Origin: Bemisia tabaci
Lineage: Eukaryota > Arthropoda > Insecta > Hemiptera > Aleyrodidae
Direction of reading: 5' to 3'
Assembly (NCBI RefSeq): GCF_918797505.1
Contig: NC_092796.1
Location: forward strand, 60,790,851-60,854,850
Length of the DNA stretch: 64,000 bases
Position numbers and translations under genes: made by a program. Each line of letters starts with the position of its first letter. Within the stretch, counting starts at the first letter, position 1. Positions 12,201-24,200 of the stretch are shown piece by piece. Below the pieces are notes generated by a model. The model saw nothing but the letters and a program-made list of their open reading frames with translations, was not told the DNA's origin and did no database searches.

Positions 12201-15200
12201 TGGACCCTGCATATGGGGAGAGTCAGGACATGTCGAAATATGGGGCTCTTAAAACCCAAAAGGGCAGCCAACCTTCTGATACGAGAAAAACTAGAAAAAT
12301 ACCGCTGCTGATCTTCAGATTCCATTTGCAAACCAAGATGGCTAAGAATGTTCATAAATAAGCGTCCTTCCGCCAAAGTGAGTAAATCCATACAAAAACT
12401 AAATCAAATACGTGTTTTACGAAAACGGATCGTAACCATTGAAATAATACATCATTCTGGACAATTTTGGGCCCTAAAAGCTCCACCACCTAACCTCCAA
12501 AAGCACGGACACGATACTCGATACCCGATACTCTCCCCACGTAGAGTACCCTACCGGGGGCGGATCGAGCGAGGATTTCCTCCATTTAAACCTATGTCAA
12601 ATAATCGATTCTTGTCGGAGCTTCTGGCCCCTTCAAGAATCGATACATTTCCGATGGTTTAAATGGAAAAAAAAGAATGTTGCCAATTTGCTGGATCCGC
12701 GGAAGTCTAAAGGGTACCGACGACGAGAGTTTCGAAGGGATCTGCGAGTGGGTGGGACGGCGATTGTCTTCTTACGGCGTGCACTATCCCGATTCCTCGG
12801 AAGAGGTGAGGGATTGGGAATTCTGCGGATGGGTCGATGGCGGTCATTGGTTGCAAGTTGCAAGCGACCGGCTGTTGTGTTGCGCTGTTGCTCTTGCTGT
12901 TGGCCGTGGCTTCTCTTGCTTCTGCGTGGCTTATGGGTTGTTGACCCGGGATCTCCAGCTCGGCCCCCTCCACACTCGACATCCGAGCGACGCGACGCGA
13001 CGCGCGACGCGGCGGCTCAATGAAGAGCCCGCCGAGCCAGGCCCAGGCCGCCGCGCCGCGCCGCGTCCGGACGCTCCGATCGCAGCGCCGCGACGCACCG
13101 CTGGGTATCCGCCTCGCATTAGCTCGCTCACACATGCATATCCGGACCTACATCCAGACGCCAGACGCGAGGCATTCCATCTCTCCCACATTTTCCGCTT
13201 TCTCCCGGCGACCGACCCACCTCTCCCACGCTAAGCAACAACGCCCTATCACCCTACACATGTTCCTATATTTCCTTTAATAACATACGAATATTCAGGG
13301 AAATCTTTGAGCATTTTTTCTCCAATTTTTTCACGGAATTCGACTCGCAATCAGATCGAAATTATCTGAAGATTTCAAGAGAAAGTATTTGTAACTCGCC
13401 TTAGAAAGAAATATTTTATAGGGGGAGATTTGGCAACTCTCAAATGTTCATACGACGTTTCTCCTTTGCACAGCAGACCTCATCTCCCAACTTGGCCAAC
13501 TGTCTCTTCCATTGGGTGAGATTTTATCAAACTTTAGCCGGACGGCCAAAATTTTCTAATTCGTATATGACTAAATGTCATTGGTGGTATATCATGAATT
13601 TAATGCCCTGCTATATAACAAGAGGGACACCTACTTCACTTTTGCTGAAATTTCGAACCTTCAACACGATGAGCTGAGAGTTGAGCATGTGTATTGCGTA
13701 TTTTTGGATGCAAGCTGAATAATTTTGTAAAAAAGAAAATTACCCGCAATGGAATAATGTTAGGTCCTATAAATTATGACTTTTCTCCTACTTTCAAATA
13801 TTTTAAACACTGATTTTCACTGTGCTGATACAGCTATTCTAACTACAGGGAAGGTGTGCTGAATACCTGCCTGCATGAAAGCAAACTAACCTATAAGGAA
13901 CTCCTTAAACCTCGTTTAATTAGCTACTCACTCATTTCTTCAGTTCATTTTCGGTGGACGCGGATACCACTTTTCTAACTTCTGAGAATGTGTATTATAT
14001 TGCATTCAGTAGTCCCTCGTTATTCGCGAAGGTTCCGTTCCGCGAGAATCTCGCGAATAACGAGATCCTAAGCTTAGGGAAAAATTGGGTCCGGTGCCAG
14101 TGCTGGGGAAAATCTGCGAAATTTTGTCGAATGACGTTACCTCCTCCTTCTTTGAAGAGCAAGTATGAATGGTTGACTGTTTCATGTGATCTGTTTACAG
14201 CTAGAATTACTTTGCATTTGGGGATATTTCAATTTCAACTAGAAAAGTGGAAACTTTAAAACGTGAACTTTTTGCTTCTTGAGAGTTTTAAAGCTTAGAA
14301 CTACATTTATGTTTTCCTGGCAACGAGCCATCACAAAGAATAGAAACTAAATACATGCTTGTAATCGAGTTTTGTAACCTCCGAGGAGATGACAATTTGC
14401 GAATGCGCGAAACTCGCCAGGTCGGACCGAGGGAATGGCGAGGGACGGTCTTCATTTCTAACACGCGAGTAAAAGACAAAGCGTAACTGAAGGTGAACTA
14501 TAATAACGGAGGAACTCTCTAAACTTCGACTAATCGGCTATCCACTCATTCATTGGATTCTTTATCGGTCAACGCTGATACCACTATTCTATCTTCTGAG
14601 GCTGCGTGTTGCATACTCGCCTGATTTAAGGAAAACTAATAAAGAAACTCTCTCAACCACGACTAATCAACTACCCACTCATTCATTTGGTTCTTATATC
14701 GGTCAACGCTGATACCACTATTCTAACTTCTGAGGATGCGTGTTGCATACTCGCCTGATTGAAGGAAAACTAACAAAGAAGCTCTTCCGACCACAACTAA
14801 TCAGCTATTCACTCAATCATTTGGTTCTTTGATCGGTCAAAGTTGTTTCCGTTTCTCCTAACGTCCAAGAAGCGCATTTCCTACATGCATGCCTGAAGAC
14901 TAACTCATTCATGCACCGCTAAGTGGTTTTTCCCTACCCCACTAAGTTCCCGACGTCATTTCTGGACAGCTTCGTGAGGAAAATGTGTAGCCTTGTGAAG
15001 GCAACGTGCAAAAAGGTGGTAGTAGTAGAGTGGATGCAGAAACCAACATTAGGGGATCACGACTCGGTATTTACTTTAATTGATTTTAGGTTCAAAAACT
15101 GGTGTGGAACATTACAGAAGAAGAAAAAAAAAGAAGAAGAGGAGGAGGAAGAAGAGGAAGAAAAGGAGGAAGAGGAGGAAGAAGAAGAAGAGAAAAAACT

Positions 15201-18200
15201 GACATGAGTGATATTAGAGAGATGGTGATAGAGGCTCTAGTTGGCTCTCATGAAAAATTCGTCTGAACAGCTCTGTGGGACTAGCATTTCGTAAATCAAG
15301 TCACACAGTTCTTGGAGGTATTGTTTTGTAATTACCTTCCGAGGTGTACATTATTAACCCAGACCCATTCATAAGCAAATGGCAGAAAATAGACAGGAGT
15401 TAATACGAGGAAAGTGAGATATTTACGGAAGAGAATCTGTGAACATTTCTCACGGTCCCGCTCCCCAGTCCTCCGGTTGTTATAATATTCGCGAACCGGA
15501 AATTGTCATCACTCCCGTCCGGCTCAATTTTCTCTATTATGTAGACTTAATTATTTTCTACTCCTATTCGTTTTTCTTATTTTGCTTCAGAGAGCAGCAC
15601 TCTTTGGCCCCGCTTCACTTGAACAGTGCAACGCAGTGAGGATCGTGCTGGGGCAAAGCCGCGAATTCACGGAGAAGTAACCAACTTCGGATGAATAATA
15701 AGAGCTATTGAACACCGAACACTTCAACTCCATGTGCAAAAGCAAGGGACCCGATTCACCAATAGACAAAGAAAAAAAAAACCATGTGCTAGTCACTCGG
15801 TCTCTATTGAAGAATTTGTTGCGTTTACGAGAACTTTTATTTCGCATTGACTTATTAAATTTTTTTAATGTTGTCCGTTTCGATAGTATGAAGGCTGAGT
15901 TCGAGTTTCATGTTTGGGTTGAATCACATTTACAATCTACCAAAAAACGGTCACTAACGCAATTGCTTATCTTCCGCTGTTTTCCACTGAACTATTTTCA
16001 TTTATTTATTTCCCGTTCAGGACTTTCTCACACCCAGTGGCGTGGCGGGCTTGCGATATATCGATTGATCTATCCTTTAAACCTATAGAAAAGGATCGAT
16101 TAACAGGGTGTTCGCAGCGAACACCTTAATAATTGATTCTTTATCATAGCTTCCAATGGGGAAATACTGATAATCGATTATTCACACCACGCCACTGCTT
16201 ACACCAATCCGACCAGGTCAGATAGCTCACTTTTGACCAGGTCGATTCACTAGAGGATAAAAAGAAAATTTACGAAGGTTACGTACTCCACTTTTTGTTT
16301 TGTTTTTTACAAGTGCTCACAACTTAACCTCAATTCTGATTTAAATTAAAAGGTGGAAGCATACATTTTTTATACTAATCACAATTATTACAATATTTGA
16401 GTCGCAGGCAATTTGCGACCACCTTGCAAGTCACTAGTGCTGTATCGGAAAACATACAATTCAAAACTAAAAGACGAGAAGCAGGCATTGATTAATTTGT
16501 CTTGATTTGTCAAGGACGGTACATGGACTTTATGTCCACTTTTTTTACGTCCACAGACTTTCCGTCCACAATTTTTACGTCCACGCAGTTCTAAAGCCCA
16601 CACTATTGTTAAGTCCATTACTTAAACGTCCACTAAGTAAAGTCCACTAAAATCAAATTCAAGCGTTATATTTTAGTCAGTGTGTAAAATTATATTGACA
16701 ATATCGAAATGAGAAAATTAAGAGAGAATGACGTGTCGTTATCGTAACTCATATTTTAAATGAAATGTTAATTTCTTCTTGTGATTCATCTTTTCAAGTT
16801 GTCTTTGGTAAATACTTGGTTTCATTTTTATCCTTGAAATTTCCTATATAAAATATGCCTTAAATGTACATTCTTTTTTTTAATGAAATTGATTTCTTCA
16901 TTTAAAAACATTTACATTTTTAAAACGTGGTAAATATTTGTAAAACCTTTTCCAAGCAATGGCATCGATATGAATCTCAATGAGCCGTAGTTGTGATGAA
17001 AGAAACTATACAAAAATTAATACAAGAGGAAAAAACTAGAAGCAAGCAATTTTTTGTTTTTAACTTAGTTGTACATCGACCTTCTTGAGTCAAATACGTC
17101 CAATTTTCGACTCCGCGAGTTTAAATATTAGAGCCTAACACAGAGCGGAGCGGCGTGTTAGCAGCGCAGAACGCGCACTGGCGCCTACAAACCTAACGGG
17201 ATACTTCACGCATTGCGCAACGCTTGAAGTATCCCGTTAGGTTTGTAGGCGCCTATGGGCGTGTCACGCTGGTCGCCTGCCGCGCCGCAACGCTTTAAGC
17301 AACTATTTCGCGTCAGAGGCGTTGCACAGTGTCCTGCAAGATTGAAGGCGCACGAAATAACTAGTTAAAGAGGACTTTCAATTTGACTGCATCTGTTACT
17401 GAAAAATGTTTAATTTGGCATTGGAGCGTTCCCTAGGCTCCCGCTTTGGTTTTCATCTTATCATATCCGTACAGTGTGCACATGAACACATGTTTTTATC
17501 TGCTCCTAGAGTCTGTTTTCTTTCATGACTTGATTCATGAATGAAATGTTTTTAAGAATGAAGGTAGTAGTAGTATGCATTTATTTTTGAGGTGGTTCCT
17601 GTCATTTAAATGAGAGGAAAAAAATATTGACATAACATGTCCACAATTTGGACAATTTTGGACATATTCATGGTTGGACATTAAATCATGTGGACTTCAT
17701 ACAGACTGGACTTAACGTTTAGTGGACATAAATAGCGGTGGACATTTATCTAATGGACGAAAGGTAGGTGGACATAAAGTCCTGGAAGCGTCAAGGACGC
17801 TATTTTGGACTAAATTTTGCAATTTGGAACTATAAATTCTAGCCCGGTTTAAAAACAACGTACATGCCATTAGTTTCCCTGTGCACATAAGTGTTTTTCC
17901 GAAAGAGCCAGAATTTATAGTTCCAAATTGCAAAATGCAGTTCTATTATCAATAAATGAAGTGACGTGGCAGTCAAAGCATTCACATTTGCTCACGCCAT
18001 ATAGGCAACTAAACTAACTCCGTGACGAAGCGTGCGGTACCACAAAGCAATGAAGGCGCTTTTAGTCGAGATTGCATTTTCGTGCATTCACAGCTCTCTC
18101 ACCGATGAGGCCCTGAATATGCCGATGCAAATTTTTACGTTTTCACTAGGCAATACGTAAGCTGCTTACAAATTGCTGGCGTTTGCTGTTTGCCTGCAAT

Positions 18201-21200
18201 AATTAAGTATTCCCCCTTGAAAATTTTATCAATTAAAAACTTCTCGCCCTCTCTTCAGAATGAGAACACATTCTTCTTCAATAATCTATGGCCACAAAAA
18301 TGCGTTAAATTCAGGTTTGTATCCAATGCTGAGGATCATCGCACTTAGCTCCTGCTTTTGCCGTGATAATATTCACTAGGGTGGTCATCCCTTTTCATTT
18401 TCAGTTTCTTGCCCATCCTAAAAACATCGGTCAATTTGTTACGATAGGAATAATAGCAACAAATCTTGAATCTTGCGGCATTGGCAAAAAAGGCACTGAC
18501 GTTTTCAGGATAGGTACACCAAAAATAAATTCCGGCCGTAGAGGCCGTATTCACGGGCTACGTAGACATACCGTCCGCGTTCTGGGCTCAGATACCGAAT
18601 GTTCCGGACGTAGCACCCGCGGCAATCGATGCTACGTCTCCAGCACCCGGAACTTTTGGCCTCTGAGCCCGGAACGGACGGTATGTCTATTAAGCTCGTA
18701 AACTTTTTTTTCCAGTCTAGAGCACCGTCTGAGGCTTGAGGCTCAAAAGGTCATTCTTTCGCGAGACGGGATTCAAGACACCGGTCATTTGCAGAAACTC
18801 CAATAAGCTCCAAGCGTCAAATTCCGGTATAATACTCGATTTCGAGGATTTGCCGGGTGCGCGGAGAGTCGAACTCCAAACCCGCGTGGGCCGTCGTCCC
18901 AGCGTTCGGCAATGGCCACCGTGGGCCACGACTCGGGGCTCCGGCCGAATTCCTGCGGTCGGTGGTCGAAAAAATGACCTACATTCGCGAGGAATGCGAA
19001 TTTTCGCGCGGGCCGGCCCATCCAACGGGGCCGAAGCCTCGCAATGCGATGCACTCGGACGACGAGAGACATCGGGACGAAGAGGGGGGGGGGGGGGGTC
19101 TGCAGTTCCGAGTCTCTGGATCCGATACCCGGGTGGAAACAGCAACAGCGGCGATGAAACCGAGTGAAAGAGCCGGCGAAACCCCGGCGGGGGAGGGGGG
19201 GGGGGGGTCGGCACCGGAGGATGTCATTGACCCAACCGCGAGAGAAGTGCAACTTGACTGAAAGGCTATCGACTTCTTGGCCTTCCACAGAATGCGCGGA
19301 ATGTGATCGCGGGTGTCCGCGAGACAGCATTCCTTAACGGGCACAACCCCCCCCCCTCCCCTCCGCCGTCCTCTTCCGCGCCCTCTCGCTAGCTCTCGAC
19401 TCCGATCATTGTTGCCAGTAGAGTACTGCACTTATATGAAGAGAGCATGGATGTGTCGCGGATTTTTGGAGGTTAGGTCATGGCGCTCCCAGGCCCGAAA
19501 GAGCAGCCACCTTATGAACTCAAAATGTCCAGGATGGTTTATTATTTCAATAATTAGGTGCCGTCCCTAGATTACGTAACGCCCCTTTCCGGCATTTTGC
19601 CCCCCCCCCCCCCCGGAAAGCTCTAGTGACGTAGGCCCCTATCCTTCAGCACGTAAATACAAAATGCCGTAACGCTCTCTTCTTCGACCCCCCTCCCCCT
19701 AGAGCGTTACATAAAGGTTGGCCCTTTACGACCCGTTGACTTAGTTTTTGCATACTACTCTCTTTGCGGAAGGACGCTCATTTATAAAAATTCACGGCCA
19801 TTTTTTTTCGATACGGGAATTTCAAGATCGGTAGAGGCATTTCTCTAGTGTCTATCGTGTTGGAAGGTTGGCTGCCTCTTTGAGCCCTGAGCGCTCTTAT
19901 TTCGCCAAGTCCGTACCCTCCTCGACAGGGTGTCTACTAAAACAGGCTGGCCAAAAAAAGTACTTTTACAGTACTTTTTCAGTACATTCTCGAGAAATTC
20001 AGTACCTCATCAACAGAGAAATTCAGTACTTTTTCAGTACCTCCATTTAAAGAAATTAGAAAAATTTCTAAAATATGAAATTGCGACAAAAATGCCAGAA
20101 AATTTAAAAAAATTCCGGACCTTCTTGCGGAATTTCCGCACTTTTTCAGTACTTCCGGACCGCCTTAAGAAAATCAGTACTATTTCCGGACTTTCCGACA
20201 CCCTGCTCCTCGAACATTACCCTCCTTGAAATAGATTTCCACGGGAGAGGAGGCAACGCTGTGCCCTTGATGATGGCCGCGAATCGGCCAGTGGCTCTCA
20301 TCCGCATGGTCCCAATCCGCTCGGGAGCGCTCAAAAATCGATATTTATGAAATTGGACGACATTTTTTTTTCGAGTCAAAATTGATAAATATAGTATCTA
20401 CGGGTCATAAACTACACGTAGTATACCTCAAAAAAATTTCTAGTCACTTTGAAAGTGTCACAAACTGTGCGAATAGTCGGATATGTATTTTCTGACCCGT
20501 GAAGTGGCTATTTCTAACAAAGCGTTCGGAGCCTCTCCTGAATCATGAAATGGTCTCTCAGAATTCTTGCTTATACCATTTTGTAGAGGACTCTAAGAGG
20601 ATTGTAACGCACTAATTACAATTTTTCTCCGAGGCATTCTGATACATTCTACACAAGGTAGAAGTTGGGTACCTATTTTTCATGAAAAAATGCCGATTTT
20701 TCCCACGTACTTTCATTTTAAAAAAAAGTCACCAAAGGTCACCTAATGAGACACCTTTAGGGAGCTTCTACACATCCTTGGGAAGCTACAGTAGAAATAT
20801 TTCGTGCTTTGGTTTGCTTTTTCTCGAGAAATCGAATTTATTAGGTCTCTAAGTCGGTGGCTAAAATAACGGTATTTAGCAAGTTTAGCCATCGATCAAT
20901 CTGCAGTCGTCTTAAACTTTTTTGAGGCATGCGACACCTCCAAAAACGTGCTTAAGTAGTCTCTATGAATCCTTAAGAAGGATTTTAAACCAAAAATTGT
21001 TGGTTCTTCTTGCTTTTTGAACGAATTTTGAATCTTTTTCGTACCTGCGTGTTTCCTTCAAAATACTGTATTACAACCCTGGAAAGCCCCTCGAAAAATA
21101 TTCTGAGACATTTGGCACCTCCAGAGACACTTTTAAGTCGTTTCTACAGATCCTTAGGAAGGCAACCGAACCAAAAATAATTGCTTCCGCCTGCTTTTTC

Positions 21201-24200
21201 GACCAAATTTGAATTTTTTACGTGACTACGTGTTTGCCCCAGAAAAACTCAATTTTTTGCCCTGAAAAACACCTGTAATTGCAGCCTTAACACGTGCTAA
21301 GCAATTTTGCATCTACAGAGACGCCATTATGTAGCTTCTATGAATCTTTTTGAGGTTGACCGTTTCGAAAAAAATTTGGTTCCCCCTACTTTTTGAGATT
21401 TTTTGAAAAGTTTTCCGTTCCGCAGTTTTATCTTTAAAAATGCTCTTTTCCATCCTAGAAAGTACCTATTGATGTAAAATTCCTTACTCCCCGAATATTT
21501 ATCCATTGTTGATTGAATTTTCCTTAACGTGACAATATTGCACCCCCCGCTCTTCAACATTGTTATGTACCCGATTTGCGTTTCCCGGCAAATCAACATA
21601 AAGAAAAGTCTTCTCTGAAGCATTATTTCGACATTTTTAAAATACAAATGAATTTTAGATCTATTTCATTTTTTTCAGTTTAGTTATCCTTAAAAAAAAA
21701 AAAAAAAAAAAAAAAAAATGGGGGGGGTGTCAAAAAATTAAAACATCCTTAATTTTGCATGAACTGTACATGTATGTGCAATGAACGCATGGTTTTCATC
21801 CAATCTAAGCAAGTATAACAAGCCAATCGTATGGCAGTTTGTGATTTATGTGAAAAAATGACGGTAACTTTTGCAAATGATTTTTTAGGGAAAAGCGGAG
21901 GTCAAATTCGGATTCAGCGCATCAAAATCATGAGGAAAACATATCTTAAATGTATTTATACTCAAACGGAGAGCCGCTATGATTTTTGATCACTGAAAAG
22001 TGAATTGGGACCATAGTGATCCGCAGAAATCCTCGTTTAGTTTATCCGCTTGGCCCCAGTGATTCCTCAACTTGGGAGAGGGGGGGGGGGGGGCTCGGTT
22101 ATGCTTCCCGTTTCCTGGTCGGATCCGTAACGTTCTCCTGGCCGGTCCGGGCCGGGCCGGGGCCGGTATGACCACCAAGGACAGGTGTCGGGTGAACTGC
22201 CTTTAACTGACTTCCAGATCGTTTCATTGAGACGAATCGCGGATGCCGGGACCGCGGCGCGGCGCGCGGCGTGTGGAATGTCTTGCCGACGCGGCGTCCC
22301 GCGCACCCCCCGCGCCAAAGCTCCCTGGCCCAACCTGGCCATCGCCTACCTCGCAGCGACGTAACGAGTTTTCTAACATCTGAATTCACCTGTGCCCATT
22401 TAGACCCTTCCTTTCATCGATTATACAAGAGAATCTTGCCGAGTCGACAGCGCTCCAGCGGACTGATTGTTGCCATCGAGAAGTAAACTGATAGACAGAG
22501 AAGACATAGAGAGAATGGGACGATCCTACTGGTTGAAATGGGTGGTTCCTATAGACTGAGGGAGAAAATGATGGACTATAGTCTGTCCCAGATACGAAGA
22601 GCCCTGGAAAATCAGAATAATTTGCACTATGTAGAAGCAAGGTATCGTTCGTTCTATTGTGTCCGACTAATCACCGAGCAAACCCCGCACCGTACAGAGG
22701 GTTGGTTATGAGCTCCGCGGCGCGTTGGCGTCTTACGCTCTTACGCCGGGAATCCGCTCCTGGGCCTCCGGGAAAACCATCGCGGAAAGATGCGAAGGGA
22801 GTATGCTTTGCCTCAAGGTGGCTTGCGACCCTCTGTGCGACGCATGTGAGAGGCGACGAGATGACAGGTGACGAGGGTCGAGGCACCCCAACCCGCCACA
22901 TAGTGCTAATTACTCTGATTTTCCAGGGCTCTTCGTATCTGGGACAGACTATAACTATCGGGTCTACCCTGGGTTGTCGTTAGTTAGGGCCGATTGTAAG
23001 ACCTCTGCGGACCGATTATTGAAATTTTGTGTTTGTCGGGCAGACATAGATGACATAGGTTAAATGGCGGATCGTGATTGGTCGGCTATGTCTTATCGCT
23101 TCTTTGTCGTGCCTTTGTCAGGTGAAATGGACAACATACTGTCGGAAACTTTAGAGGTGCGGTTAGCTTGTCGTGAGTTTAACCCGACACAGGCACGACA
23201 AAGCACCTGTCCTTAACCTATGTTTAACCTATGTCATCTATGTCTGCCCGAGTGCCCGACAAACACAAAATTTCAATAATCGGTCCGCTGGTCAGGTGCT
23301 TGTCAAACTGGTGCTTTGAGCTGACCAGAGGTATAGGTGTGTATGACTCCCGGTTTTCGTCAGGTCAAGTCCCGGTCAGCCTTTGTTCTCTCTCACAAAT
23401 CAGTAGTTGGGCTGATTAACAGATTGACTGCTGGTCAGAGTTTGACCACTGGTTTGGTGACCAGAGGTTGACAAGAGATCTTACAAACGGCCCTTAGTCT
23501 ATTACCTACCTCCTTTGTCCATTGCAACCACCCGCTTCCACCAATAGGATCCGGATCCCTCCGAATCCCTGTTATCTTCTATGTCTATCGCTTTTTTCTA
23601 TAAATTTCAGCAATCAGCCTGCGGGTCTTCAACATAGTCATTCAGAGAACACCTAAAGTACCTACGGGGAGAGTAGGGTTACGTCGAAATATGGAGCTCT
23701 CAGGGCCTAAGAGGGCAGCCGACCTCCCAACATGCAAAACGTTAGAATAATGTCGCTGCCAATCATCAGATTCCGATTTCGAACCAAAATGGCAAAGAAT
23801 GTTCATGAATGAGCGTCCTTCCACAAAAATGAAACAAATATGTCAATTGTGTGCTTTACCAACGACGGGTCGAAACAATAATTGTAATGATGAATCATTC
23901 TGGATAATTTGAGCTCATGAGTTGACTGCCCTGAGACCCGAAAGAGTATATGCATAATATGGCCCACGCCATAATACACATAGTTCCGTTTGACAGAAAT
24001 ACGTCCAATTTTCATAAAGAGATTAACAACGAGGGGCAATTTTAAAGGGTTGAAGTTGAGGTACTTGCACTGGTATACCAGCTGACCGACAGTGAGTGGT
24101 TTTCGACGAAATAAATTGGAAGAGCTGAGTTGTAGGCATCCCCGAGAAATTCAACACCCCTTGGCACATATGACGAGTAATATAACGAGTGTGTACATTT

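Larger units (their letters stand above)
22457..23620. mobile_element. Family X MITE, copy 2, host of a multi-level nest
   Basis: X arms (GGACTGATTGTTGCC, GATCCTACTGGTTGAAATGG; right arm CCACCAATAGGATCC to CAGCAATCAGCC) are separated by two insertions: 22579-22951 (TA target) and 22987-23493 (TTA target). The latter contains a further palindrome. The X copy at 36.0 kb provides empty sites for both. Confidence 0.85.

Noticed and set aside
12677..13234. A 185-residue plus-strand frame and its antisense shadows
   Set aside because: GC-rich composition removes stop codons on both strands. Arg/Ala/Pro bias, no domain, no splice or promoter context.
14923..15207. 94-residue frame ending in a long Lys/Glu run
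   Set aside because: The acidic tail is a GAA/GAG simple repeat, and the rest has no recognisable features.
18717..19431. Several long overlapping frames on both strands (up to about 180 residues)
   Set aside because: They overlap in four or more frames within a GC-rich island with G/C runs, contain Pro or Gly runs from those homopolymers, and resemble no protein family.
21692..21718. 27-A run as a LINE or processed gene tail
   Set aside because: No flanking duplication, no upstream AATAAA in the right place, no recognisable reverse transcriptase or gene copy.
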